This document shows positions 11,637 through 23,514 of a stretch of DNA of 64,000 bases, in pieces. The notes beneath the pieces were generated by a model. That model had not been told where the DNA came from. It worked only from the letters and a program-made list of their open reading frames with translations, and ran no database searches. A program made the translations under genes and the position numbers. Numbering within the stretch: position 1 is the first letter of the stretch; each line of letters opens with the position of its first letter. Origin of the DNA: Erodium maritimum (taxonomy: Eukaryota > Streptophyta > Magnoliopsida > Geraniales > Geraniaceae); assembly GCA_963921825.1 (NCBI GenBank), contig OY997589.1:78662523-78726522 (forward strand). Direction: 5' to 3'.

Positions 11637-14536
11637 TCAAGCTTGTGGAGGGATAACACACTTATCTCCATTGAAGAAAATTGCACCTGGTGATTTCAAT
11701 CTCGCTGCAGACTCGTCGAAGAGCAGAGTCAAGTTTGTGCTGGAAGCCTTGGTACCAAAAGGAGATAAAGCTCGGTTGTGATTCTTGATGCCCCAAAGTA
11801 CCTCCATTTTACCTAAAATTACACCCATGGAGAAGGCTCTCAAGTTACAACATTGGGGCAACTTCATTAACACTCCCTCGGTGACCTTTGATTTCAAAAA
11901 TTATATTGAATGGTGTATCAGTAACACACTGTCACCTTTCGTTATTATAAAAAAAAACGGTTTCACACTGAATTTATCAAGAACACGCTGAATATGTGGC
12001 AATAGGTTCCTGATAAAGCCATCACACTTATCTAGTGTGAATCTTTTTTTATAGTCACGAAATGTGACAGTGTGTATGATACGCCATCACCTACAGTTTA
12101 TTTTTTTTTAAAGAATCAAAGGTCGTCGAGGGGATGGAAGTAACGTTTTCCCTAACAAAATATAACCAATAACAAGTAAATAGGGAGTCTTGTCAGTAAA
12201 AAAAAATGGTTGAGAGCAATCAATTGTGGCATTTTCGTATCATAAAAGGGTGTACTTACTATGAGCAGAAGGAAGCATCCTATGATTAGCATGAACCACT
12301 CTAGTGAGATTGCGCATGGCTGGGTGTTCAACCAACATGATCCAATCCGAATACTTCCCGAGGCTATTCAAGTTGGATATGGTCACCAGAACTCTACTTT
12401 GATTTTGGTTAGTAAATGAAGATATCTGATGCCAGTTGATAGCAACTGGACACATGTGATCCGTGCATTTCACACTAGGCACTCCATGGAAGCCTTGCTT
12501 GCTTCCCTTCCTGTTCCCAAATAAAAACGAAAGTCAAGAACGGATTATTGAGTTCAAATCACGACAACGATACTTTTTTGGCAAATCATTGCCTTCTTCT
12601 TTGATAATGACAAAAAAAATGCATTGGTCAAATATTATGTGATGGAAGGAATTGGAAACTCACCCATGACAAGAGTTTGAAGCATTTGACCAGCTGCAAG
12701 CACAAGTGGGACACATGGCATTGAACTTGTATTTTTCATCTTAAAGAAAGTGAAACTTCTAGATTTTTTAACTTTATTTTTCAATTTAAATTTCAAGGAC
12801 AAAATCATCATTTCAAAATCAATTGATATGAAGTGTAATAAAAATACAAGTCCAATACGTTTTTTTGCCATAATAAAAGAAGAGGGATAATTGTCTAAAA
12901 CAACCCAAAAGTTTCGTCCACAAACGAGTTGATGCACAAAGTTTTGTCCACGCTTTGTGGGTGCACTGAAGTTTTGTCCACGTTTTTGTGGGTGCATTGA
13001 AGTTTTGCCTACGCTTTTGTGGGTGCATTTAAGTTTTGTCCACGTTTTGTGGGTGCATTGAAGTTTTGCCCACGCTTTGTGGGTGCATTGAAGTTTTGTC
13101 CACGCTTCTATTCAATCCGGTAAGCACTGCCCAGACCATCATTCTGAACATCCCTATTACGCCAAAACTAAAAAAGTCGTGGACAAAACTTCAGGGTAGC
13201 CACACAACGTAGACAAAACTTTGTGCATCAACTCGTTTGTGAACGAAACTTTAGGGTAGTTTTGGACAATTATCCCTAAAAGAAGACTATGATTGGTAAG
13301 AAGTAAAGAGCAGAGGACACTTTTTACAATTATCCCAAAAATTAATGCTTAAAAGGGTTACTGGGCTTTTCTTCGGCCTTCTAGTTGGACCACGGGTTCA
13401 GGCCTAATAGACAATGGTCCAATATTTAGTATGTGACAGAAGGAATTGGAAACTCACCCATGACAAGAATTTGAAGCATTTGAGCAGCTGCAAGCACAAG
13501 TAGGACACTGGGTCGTCTTCTTCTTCTTCCCTTGATCAGAGGACAGAGAGACACAACAGGAAGGGACCTTGCTCGCCAGTGGAGGAGTGAAGGTACACCT
13601 CACCTCCCATGTCACTGAAAACAAGAGCATTTTAATCACAAAAACAATAAACATACAAACACGGTAACCAAGGAAAAAAAGAATCACAGCATTTAGCACT
13701 TTCCAAGAATGAAAGTCCAAACTGGATTTGTCCAAAACTGGCTAATTGCAATTTGGAACCCAAAACTACATATATTTAAGAGAAGGCTGAAAGAATAAGA
13801 ACAAAGAAGCAAATGTATACTTACTGATAGCTTGGGTGACTCGCCTCCGATCAGCAGAGATGAATCTAGTGGGGGCCACACGCCGCGCAGCCGAACAGGA
13901 ATAGCCGCCACGTGGCACCACAAACTTGAAGTTTCTTGGAAACTGCACAGTCATATTTGAATTCTCTTTCCATTTCCCAACGGAGCCAACACTGATCTGG
14001 AATTGTGTGGTTGACTTTTCAAGCCCCTGATACCTGGACAGTAAGATGCCATCTTTACAACAGCCATCGACTTTCATATTGACCGGAGCTGCAGCCGGCA
14101 GATCAGCCACCATTGGGCTGCCGCTGCAAGATTGGGGTATGTTATCTTTGAACCTGGAGCAATTGCCAGAACTGAAGACTTTAGCACCAAATAGATTCCA
14201 TATCACCTCTTCCCCAGACCAGGTCCACTGTAGTTTCCAGCCGGGTCCCACCACAGGTCTGTACTTCTGATAATTGGTTATATTAACCACAGCCTGTTAA
14301 CAATTTAATCAGCAATTCAGCATTATCAATTCGAATATTCATAACTCAGAAGTGAAAGAGGTAAGAGGAAGTGATGATTCAGGTCATACTACGTAACCGT
14401 CTGGAGTCCAGCTGAGGATGTCCCAGCGGATGAGGACATGGCCATTTGGATCGGGCAGATTGTAGCCATTGGCTTTGAGGAATGTTGTTGCAAAAGATAG
14501 AAGACAAAGAAGGAAAGTTCTAGTGCTTAACTCCAT
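11637..14536 (-). CDS. COBL: COBRA-like protein, lacks GPI-anchor tail
   Basis: COBRA family proteins are secreted, usually GPI-anchored, and bind cellulose to guide its ordered deposition. The five-exon model runs on the minus strand: 14536-14390, 14293-13825, 13614-13458, 12510-12260 and 11812-11637, all GT-AG and in phase, giving 399 aa. Residues 1-23 form a signal peptide. 'LIRWDILSWTPDGYVAVV' begins the carbohydrate-binding region. The family CCVS motif is at 225-228, followed by a Cys-rich 'CPTCACSCSN'. The C-terminal block is 'VLWGIKNHN...IFFNGDKCVIPP'. Family members usually run about 430-460 aa and end in a hydrophobic GPI signal; this one stops at 'IPPQA'. Exon 4 follows a 947-bp intron with a duplicated exon-3 fragment and a foldback element. 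The gene may be functional but soluble, or recently damaged. The family call is firm; the COBL4-type assignment is only a guess. Confidence 0.9.
12645..12714 (-). repeat. Duplicated exon 3/intron 3 junction of the COBRA-like gene
   Basis: 70 bp here match 13439-13508 with three mismatches. The copy includes the last 49 coding bases of exon 3 (CPTCACSWSNASNSCHG) and an intact GGTGAGT splice donor, and sits inside intron 3. It could act as a decoy donor. Upstream of it the frame is open but not COBRA-like. Confidence 0.9.
12884..13276. mobile_element. Mutator-type foldback element in COBL intron 3
   Basis: The termini are inverted: GGGATAATTGTC at the left and GACAATTATCCC at the right. The inversion continues inward ('aaacgagttgatgcacaaagt' versus 'actttgtgcatcaactcgttt'). 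A perfect 10-bp direct repeat TAAAAGAAGA flanks it (12874-12883 and 13277-13286), close to the 9-bp duplications of Mutator-like elements. The left arm contains about five copies of a roughly 31-bp unit with 'tgggtgca-tgaagttttg-ccacg' (about 12950-13110). It has no ORF. Confidence 0.85.
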
Positions 14537-14812
14537 TGTTTGATCTACTTCTCTCGTATTCTAGTTCTTGTAATGTATTAATTCTTCTCATCATCCCATG
14601 TGGTTCTAGGTTGGAACTTATTTATTCTAGTCAAAACTGTATTGCACTAGCTTCACATGATAGTGCCTGAATTTAGGGAACCATGTAAGAGTTCAAGAAA
14701 GATGTGCTCATAAATAAAGTTTATATATATAGTATAATTGTTTGAGAAGTTAGACTTATATGAAGTCTTATGAACAACAGAAGGGATACTTTAGGTGAAA
14801 GTAATGATACTT

Positions 14813-15155
14813 GGGGATAATCTTAATAAACCATACTAACCTTATCATCTTTCTCACCTACTACAATGACTTAAAGTTTCTCACTCAACGACATTAAACT
14901 TTCAAAAAAATCACTTTACTCTATTTTGGTGATAAACGATAAAAATACCCCTGGGATAATTTAGAATTCGGACAACATTTATCGTAGTAATGTCATACTT
15001 TTGAACATTTTAAAATTAATGAATGGCATTTTTGTAATTTATAGCCAAGATAGAACATAGAGAAATTTTGGAAGTTTAATGTAGTTGAGTAGGAAAATTT
15101 AAAAGTAGTTAAATGAGAAAGGTGGCAAGGTTAATGTAATTTTGTGAGATTATTC
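14813..15155. mobile_element. Foldback MITE (Mutator-type), 343 bp
   Basis: Inverted ends GGGGATAATCTTAAT and TGTGAGATTATTC continue inward as imperfect arms ('actcaacgacattaaactt' against 'aagtttaatgtagttgagt'). The 9-bp flanks ATGATACTT (14804-14812) and ATAATATTT (15156-15164) differ only by two transitions, so they are likely an aged duplication. It lies upstream of the COBRA-like gene. Confidence 0.65.
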
Positions 15156-15164
15156 ATAATATTT

Positions 15165-17956
15165 AGTGTTTTCAAGCAATATGTAACCAGTCCACAATCA
15201 TCTAGTAAATCTCTCACCACTAGTGTATAGCATGGGATGTCTAGTGAGGTTGACGAGTACCAACTAAGTGAGAAGGCAAACTGCGGGCAACCCTAGTGAT
15301 ATAGCAAGGGGGCTCCCCGAAGAACAAACAATAACGTAATAGATAAGAGCATGTGTTATCTAATTAGATTAATACCTAAACGGATATAAACAAGGAAGTA
15401 AAAGATGAGAGCATGTGTTATCTAATGAGATCCATACCTGAATGGCTGGATGAATATAGTACCTACGGTTCATGTGGTGAGTACATGTGCCATGCTTGTG
15501 ACCATACAATTGTGTGGCAAGGAGCTGTCAACGTCATCTGGATGCATCCACAAGCCAAGCATATGATCAAAGACGGTACTCTGGTATGTATGCATTTGTC
15601 TAGAATCAATTATCACCCGGTAGAAACAAGATTATCAGCCATGCAACTTGCAATGTTTATTAATCCTAATACAATTTTCACATCTGTTGAACCTATCGTT
15701 TTTCGAGTTTATTAAGCCGTGAGAATCTCTAGTAAACACGGAGTGGAGAATGCTAGAGCCCCACTGCCAGAAAAGGCAACTTTGAAAGTGCAAGTCAAAT
15801 GCATGGAGACAAACACTCCTATAATAGAAGGGTCCAACAGGCAGTTATCACTGTGAGGGGTCTGTATAAGGTCAACATGGGTTGGCTTCTACTCGTATTT
15901 GCAGCAGGTTACAACACTACTGTTGTAAATGTCCACTAGTTCACATTTTGGTCTCACGTTGGTATCAATACGAAACATATCATATTATCGTTCCAAAACA
16001 CCAATTTTGGTTGGCACATTATATCAATTCTTGAATATAGCTATGTCCTACTTAACAAAGATAAGGTTTATTAGCAATGGCAAGAAAAGGCAAAACATAA
16101 AATTTCAACTTTATACGAACCAAGAAAAATATATAAAAATGACTAACCTAACCTATTCATAATATTTCATTCGAGGATAGGATCAGTAAATATTTAATCT
16201 TAAGTTACCAATATCATGTTATGCATCAGCTAAGGAGTTTCATATTTTTCAAGCCGAAACCCAACTTACAGCTAAAAAGGTATAAACAAATTCCTCGACA
16301 TACCACCAGATATCTTGATTGATAATTAGTGGTTCTGTTTTCTTATAATATCTTATCTGACATCTTTCATTACGTACACAAATTTTCTGCACTGAATGCA
16401 TTGTGTATTCCATTTAGGAAATGCTAGCATGCGGACTAGTATGAATATATTCCATCTCCAATACCATTACAAGAAAAGTATGATTCACTATATGTATCTC
16501 ATGATATACTCTCATCAAAACTATATCCGGAACACTGCCACCTCTAATACCATATCTGGAATGCTTGAAAAATGTCATGTTGCTAATCGATATTAATTGC
16601 CTCTTAAAATCCTAACATTTCAGAGTCCGGAGTGCTATAGCTAACTAACCATCAGCATCAGCTTCGTGCCCACCAGGCGTTCACATATTCATGCCATCCA
16701 GATTGATTGAAACCTATATAAGCTTAAAAATGGGTGTCTGAATAAGTTACACATCAAGCAGAGCTTTAAAAACCATAAGTTATAAAGTTATCAGCAACAC
16801 ATCATTTTCACAGAAATTATTTAATATATATATAGTATTTATTAATTTCATATTTTGCAAAATGATAGTATGGTACTAGTGCTGTTTTCATCAATTATTA
16901 GCTCTCTTTCTTAGACAAGGGTTTGTTCTTGTCAGGTACGGCATTATTACCATTGTCTCTAAGCTACAAGCCTTTTCCCTTCTTGCATAACGCTTTTAAT
17001 CATGTAGATGTTCACGGGGCAGGCTGCTCTAGGATTTGCCTGGGTAATCAGCCTTGATCCATAAGGTTTTTCTACAGAAAACCACTTGAATATGACAGAT
17101 AAACTATCAAGGGTAACCACAAGACAGCACATGACCATTTTACTGCCCCACAACAAGAGATACAGGCATTAGTGAGGTCATTGCATCTTCTGGTATAGAT
17201 AGTGTTAGATCATAAAAATCAATTTTACCCCCCTTCCAAATACATGAACTACTGCAACTATGTTCACTGATACAATATACAACTGAAAAAGATTTTGGAA
17301 GTGTAAGTTTAGTCATACCCCTAATGCCATTTAAGATCCTGCTGAAGCCAGATTTAACTGCAACCGTAGTTAGGATATTACCGGTAAGAATTTCATGTGC
17401 GTCCAAGTGCTTTTGCACGTTCAAGCTGCCTGCAGATACAACACATCCATAGATGAAATACATGTTCAATCACTGAATGTAAAGATATTATTTAAGGCTT
17501 TCAGTATTTGTAATATAATTCAATAAAGGGTTTATCCAATAGGGTCGTAGTGTTTTTCATCATTACACAATAACTCATTGTCATTGCTAATGGATTTTTC
17601 CACCCATATAACTTTAAATTTCATGTCTTAATGCAGTATTGTAACATTGCTACCTGCCTTGAATACTAACGAGAAAGAGTATTATCCTGTAACCAACTCT
17701 GTTCATGAGCATGACTAACCAACTTTTTGATAGAACTAGCAGACTCTGGAATAAGGACCCACTTCCCATTTGCCAACGTGATGTGATCTTGACAATAATA
17801 GCCAACCACAATCATGTAACCATCTCACTGTCCCTCTCTACTAGCATTTTTCTCGGACTACTGGTTGCTTACAATAGCTATTTAATCTGTTCGCGCAACA
17901 GTTCAAAAGCAACTCTTCCATGCTCTCATCACTACCCTGAAGACAGAGATATCAAG
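15165..17956. other. Intergenic DNA between COBL and LAZY1
   Basis: No gene could be supported. Two direct copies of 'gagcatgtgttatctaat-aga-' occur at about 15347 and 15411. Open frames at 15413-15715 (plus) and 17140-17469 (minus) reach about 100 codons but show no family motif or supporting splice sites. The last few hundred bases are the likely promoter and 5' UTR region of LAZY1; I see no convincing TATA box. Confidence 0.45.
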
Positions 17957-20534
17957 ATGAAGGTTGACTCCTTTCACAAACATACTTAGAAGTTAGAAGA
18001 ACTAGTTAATCCTCGAATATTTGTAACTTAACATTTTCATTTCTTCGTTGCAGTTGCTTGGTTGGATGCATCGAAAGTTTCGACAAAATAGCAGTGAAAC
18101 ATTCAAAGATTTTGCCGTTGGTAAGTCATTTCTAGCTCTAGTACTATTCAATGTGTGCACTTTACCAGCATGAATATAATACGATTAAAAGCTCATGTCT
18201 GAGCACACAAATCAATTAACACTACCATGAAGACCCAATAACCCACTTTATATTTCATATACATAAATAATGGCTTCACAATCCATACACTGTTTGTGCT
18301 ACATGCAAGGTATGGCTGAAATGCATCCTAGGTTCCCAAGACAAAAGTTACATTTTCTTGCCGATTGGCCTTACTATCCAAGTTTTAACATTTTTCTGTC
18401 AGTGCACTCTACATGTTTTTCAGGGCAGCCATCACTTGATGACCAACATTACTATCCAAATCCAAACTATGGCACCAGCCCCTTCAGGCAAGCTCCAAGA
18501 GACCATTGTCGGAAATCTTTTACAGGTTTAGAAACAGCAATAGTGGAACAAGACTACAAAGAAGAAAAATCACCAGATACCACATCTGAGCTCTTCCATG
18601 GGTTCCTTACAATTGGAACCCTCGGTTCAGACCAATCTATCATAGACCCCTCCACACCAGCCTTTTCCATCTCTATTGAGAATATAACAAGGAAAAAAAC
18701 TGAAGCAACAGATAATGAACTAAAGCTCATCAATGATGAATTGGAGAAGGTTTTGGGAGCTGAAGCAAAAGAAAACAATTGCTATGACTCATCCCGAAGA
18801 AACAGTCATGTAAGTACTGGGAGAAATAGTCATGTCAGTGCGGGAAGAAGCAGTTGTGGTAGTACAATAACATGTAATGGCAAACCAAACGAGGACCTAG
18901 AGATCAATGGAAATGGAACTTCAGTCTGTCCACTCCAGGGATATCTTTTTGGGTCAGCAATTGACTTGTCAGAAAAAACAACAGCGGCAAAGAAGGAAAA
19001 CAGGGCATCACTTGGTGAGCTGTTTCAGAAGAGTAAAATAGGAGAAGAGATTTCTGGAGTCAAATGTGAGAGAGATGAAAAGCGAGCAAGGAAGGAAGCA
19101 GATAAATCTGCAGTGCAAATCATGAAAAAGATGCTGAGAAAAAAGGTGTCAATTGCTTCTTCTAGGAGCTCTACTGCAACAGCTGACTCTACTTCAGGAG
19201 AAAGGAAACAGCCCAAGGTACTTCAACTACCATTGTTACTTCTGCATAAAACTATTTCTAGATGTTTTAGCAAGGATCACTGTAAACAATGCATGATACA
19301 GTGCACTAAACTTGCTGCTGGTAAACCGGTCTAATAACTTTGCAGCCATAGAATTGTACATATAGAGTTTCGGTAACTAATATTGTCCCCATGATCTTCA
19401 TGAGAGGTCCATAAAGGATCCTAACTGACAGATGAACTACTGAACCTACAGATTGCTTTGTTTCACCATTTAATTACTTTTTCTTCTCTGAGACTATTTT
19501 GCTGGGTTTGAATCTCAACAGGGGCATGATTACCCAAATTATGAACTTCTATTCAAGTTTTCTTATACTATGATGCGTGGCATGCAGATATTTCAGATGT
19601 TCCATAGAAAAGTTCATCCTGAAAGCTCAACCATGCAAAAGCTTGACATGCCCCAGAAAATAGAGAAGGACATGAGCATATCCTATGATGAGGGACACAA
19701 CAATGGAAGCCAGATGCTACAAGATGATGACATAGTGATAGTTCCTCAGAAAGGATTCTTAGAGAACGGCACTAGATGCTACAATAGTCAACTCAATCCA
19801 CCCCATTGTACAACTAGCAACAACGACTCAAATGGAATTACAGAACACTGGATCAAAACAGATGCAGACTGTAAGTATACATGCATTCCCACACCCAAAT
19901 GCATGCATGGCCTTTCCCTTTTATGGGGTCTTGGTGTGTATGCAGTTTTCCCTGCTTTTGCACTAGTGAATCATGACCTCATTGTCACAATGCTACAACC
20001 TCACAGTTTCACGAGGCTCTCCCTCTGCACAGGCATTCCCCATCTCCAAAATTTGATGAAGGAATTCCAGGATGTTGTGGTCATCATTGATTGCATAATT
20101 TGCATTGCATGAGCAAAACCTCAATCACAATCCACCCTAGATTTCACTGCAGTTAGATCCATAACTCTGCAAAGAGTCTTATCGGAGGTCTTAATCTATA
20201 ATCTGTTGGTATATAGATAGAACTAGACAATGCCAGTCGACTTTGATTACTTAGACTTCCCAAGTCACTTAACCAGTAGAGTGAAATTTCGTGAGACATA
20301 CTGTTGACTCAAGTGCAAATGCAGCTCAAGGGTATGGTGGTGTGCCTATTTCATAACAAACCCACAAACAAAGACGTATTTATGAAGGACCTACACACAG
20401 AATATTTCTTTTAGGAACCAGGCCTTGGAGCTATATAAGGCACACCTACATGCATAAATAAATATATATACTTTTTATCATTACCCTGATGCAGTTCCAC
20501 GTTTTCCATTGCAGACCTTGTCTTGGAGCTCTAA
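17957..20534 (+). CDS. LAZY1: LAZY1 gravitropism protein (IGT family)
   Basis: LAZY1 acts in shoot gravity response and branch angle by shaping polar auxin transport; family members sit at the plasma membrane and in the nucleus. Exons: 17957-17962 (ATGAAG only), 18054-18120, 18403-19217, 19588-19870 and 20515-20534. Introns are GT-AG, phases agree, and the product is 396 aa, the usual length. Visible motifs: the N-terminal 'MKLLGWMHRKFRQNSSETFK' (1-20), 'CFSGQPSLDDQ' (29-39), the signature 'GFLTIGT' (IGT at 95-97), a basic block 'KKMLRKKV', 'IFQMFHRKVHPESS' opening exon 4, and the C-terminal 'EHWIKTDADYLVLEL'. The 6-base first and 20-base last exons are a hallmark of the family. An alternative acceptor at 18424 would drop 7 residues in frame. 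This is an apparently intact gene. Confidence 0.95.
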
Positions 20535-22340
20535 AAGATGGCAACAGCTGGATAAGCATAGCAGCAGTCAAGTCCACCTTTTAATCAGTAAAAAAAGTAT
20601 TATCCTGTTCAAGGATACCCACTTATATGGAACTCTTCCTACTAGTTTGTGAATTACTGTGTTATGTTTCGATGATCCTGATGGAATAAATAAGTATAAG
20701 TTGCACTACTCTTATATTAGAATTTGTAATCAATAACCATTGAGTAAATTATAGTTTATGTTAGATATATCATCAATTGCTCGACTACACATTTATCAGA
20801 AATATCGTCATGTCATGTCTAGAAAACACATCACTTGAAGTTGAAAGTTGAAAGTTGAAACATGACATGTAGAAGAGTACAAAACCCACCTTCCTAAATG
20901 AGTGGCGGACACCATGAACTAATTCGAGGACTGATGTAAACATTGCTTCGAGAAGTTACTTTGTTTTGACTTTTCGTGGTACACGATGGAACATGGTCAA
21001 CCACTATAATCCAGTATATAGTCACGGGACGGCATGGTTAAAAACCTAATGAACATTTTCACAGTTTGGACACTATGATAATGGTCAACTACAACTATGA
21101 TAATGCTCAACTACAGACCATAACTTGTTCTTGAGTTCTTTCCAAAAGAGTTAGCTATTCATAGATGATAGAAAACCTTATAGTAAATTCTTATTTAGAA
21201 ATCTCCAAACAGCCTTTATCTGATTAGCCTGACCACCTCCATCTTTCACAATCAATCCAAAAACATGGCATCATTGGCAAAGCTAAGGGTTATGACATGG
21301 AATTTTCTTGTCATGAATACTATTTCCTTTCAAACTAAATAGCTTACCAGTTTTGTAACCAAACCTTAGCCTACATTAATAGCATAAATCTTACCAATAA
21401 TCAAACTAGAGGATCAATTAAACAATAATTGATGAAGGATCAAGCATTGAAAGGAATTCATGGGAGTTTACCTCCATATTTTCCTGAGATTATACTGTTC
21501 ATCACTTTTGGTTGCTGAGGAAATGCATTTCAATTTTGCTCGTATCCTGGAAAATATAGAAATATCTAATTTCCTTCCCACTTTTTCGAAAAATCAAACG
21601 CGAAGAGAAGATGAAAAGCTGGATGTAGACGAAGACGAGAACTTGCCTGAGAGATGGATTCCAGATACTGGTAGCACCAACTCCAAAAACTTTCTGGAGC
21701 TCGTCAATCGCAACAATGGCGTTCTGGTTCGTCCTCTTCTTCATCCAGAATGCGAAATTGCGGAGTTTGCATCGTTGATTCGTACGTGAACGACTAAAAA
21801 ACGGTAAATCTGGAAGCCGAGGGAAGATTTGAGAATTTCGCCCCAAATTCTTTAACTGGAATAGTTTGAAAAATAATAATTTCATAGGAAGATTAAAAAA
21901 AAAATGAGATATTCACTTCTTTCAATTTATGATATATCTTTTTATAATTATAAAAAAAATCTAGACTTATTCTTTTTGTTCTTTATATAAATAAAATAAC
22001 AATTTATCTTTAAAATTTTAAATATTATTTTTTATATACAAATAAGAAATAAAATTAAAGGATATAAAATTTGTTTTTATTTAAATTTAATTATAAAAAT
22101 AAAATCATTTTTATGCACATGAATTCACAATAACATTTATACTTATCAAAACGATAGAATTATAACTTAATAATAAAAATACCTCAATACATTTTGTTAC
22201 CATGTTGTAAAAGTCGCCACAATTAGTGTGAGTCGGGCGGATATAAGCACGAGCCTGACTCGATAGACACCTAACAAAAAAAACTCTAGAACATGATGAT
22301 CGTTTAAAACGGTTTGGAGAAAATTATGTAGGGGAACAAA
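20535..22340. other. Intergenic, 3' of LAZY1; one unexplained open frame
   Basis: No recognisable gene. Minus-strand 21885-21502 is open for 127 codons and contains a protein-like stretch ('WMKKRTNQNAIVAIDELQKVFG') followed by a consensus GC-type splice donor (CAG/GCAAGT near 21649). The plus strand is also open at 21460-21789. No family was recognised and no second exon was found. From about 21890 to 22200 the DNA is very AT-rich and empty. Confidence 0.35.
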
Positions 22341-22585
22341 AAGTAAACTACAAAACTAACGAGGATTGTTCAAGGTGGTGCCTGAACGCTACTTGATCTC
22401 ATATATATGACTCTTTTCGTCATATGAAGTGCGGCTGAACCTAAACTCATCAGTACACGGAAACTTGAACTAAAAAACTAAAGAGAACTGCTCAAGGTGG
22501 TGACCTAAACGCTGCTTGATCCATGGAGAAGACTCTTTTCGTCGTGAGGAACACGACCGAACTTGAACTCATCAGTAGTAACAGG
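22341..22585 (+). repeat. Two-copy tandem repeat, unit about 125 bp
   Basis: Two copies share 'tcaaggtggtg-cct-aacgct-cttgatc', 'gactcttttcgtc' and 'gaactcatcagta', starting near 22370 and 22490. The sequence is non-coding. Confidence 0.6.
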
Positions 22586-23330
22586 AGGATATATGTGATT
22601 CAGGGTTCTCTACCTATAAAAGTCCTTGAATCTCTGCTCACTAATTATTGACCTTGCAAAAAAGAAATAGATAAAATAAAACAAACCCAATCGATTAGCT
22701 TGATCCGAACCAGAGAGAGCGGTGGAGGCTAATCAAGAGAGCTGCAGGTCTGATGGCTTCCCCTTGGAACCTCAACAGGTCCACAAAGTCGCGGGGAAGG
22801 ATACAGAGACAACGACGATGCTCGACTGCGAGTAGTGATGGAGGGACGGAGCACCGTGAATTCCTTTTCCTTACCAATTCAAGAGGTAGTCCGAAGTAAA
22901 GGCGATGCCCATGAGAGAGAAAGGGATGGTGGTGGTGGTAGTAGTAGTTGTGGTGAAGGGGAACGAGTTCGCCATGAGGGGCTAGGGCAGGTTGCGGAGA
23001 GAGCGTTGGTCACTACAACGATTGAGCCCCTCATATCCAAGAATTGTGGTGGAGGAGCAAAGAGGATGGGAGGGGTTAAAACAATGTGACGATAACAACC
23101 GGGGAGAATTTCATAAATAAAGAGTATATCTAGGACCGGCCTAAAAAACATTAAGAGCATCGCGTAACAAGAAATTCTACAAGAATTACCGTTATGGTAT
23201 CCACTGCTAACCTTGATGAATATATAAAATTAATGTTTCATGTTATTCAAATTCAATCCGATTAAAATTAACAATAAAAACAATGTTAATATCAAAGAAT
23301 GGAAAAATAAATATATTTTGATAACCCTTT
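22586..23330. other. Intergenic, nothing recognised
   Basis: A moderately GC-rich stretch at 22690-23080 has open frames on both strands (up to 93 codons), but these are low-complexity (GGT- or CCA-rich) and carry no domain. A (GGT)n-like tract lies at about 22926-22950. Confidence 0.35.
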
Positions 23331-23514
23331 TTTTTTAGAGAAACGATGATATTATTAATTTAAAGCAATCTGGTGCCCACGAACGTAGGAATCACCATAC
23401 ATAAACCAAACTAACAGAATTGGAAAGACAAGTGCAGAAAAGTAAATTTTGCTCTTAGACATAATGGCGGTCGGGGGGGGGGGGGGGGACTGCGGTAGCA
23501 TCCGGGGACACCGA

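Noticed and set aside
15413..15715. 100-codon plus-strand frame as a gene
   Set aside because: No recognisable motif, no splice partners, and one of its ends lies in a local direct repeat.
18270..18402. Apparent N-terminus of LAZY1 at the ATG at 18270
   Set aside because: This stretch is intron read-through. The conserved N-terminus 'MKLLGWMHRKF' is encoded by the two short exons at 17957-17962 and 18054-18120.
19871..20112. Continuation of LAZY1 exon 4 to 20112
   Set aside because: A GTAAGT donor follows 19870, and the conserved ending 'YLVLEL' is restored only by splicing to 20515-20534.
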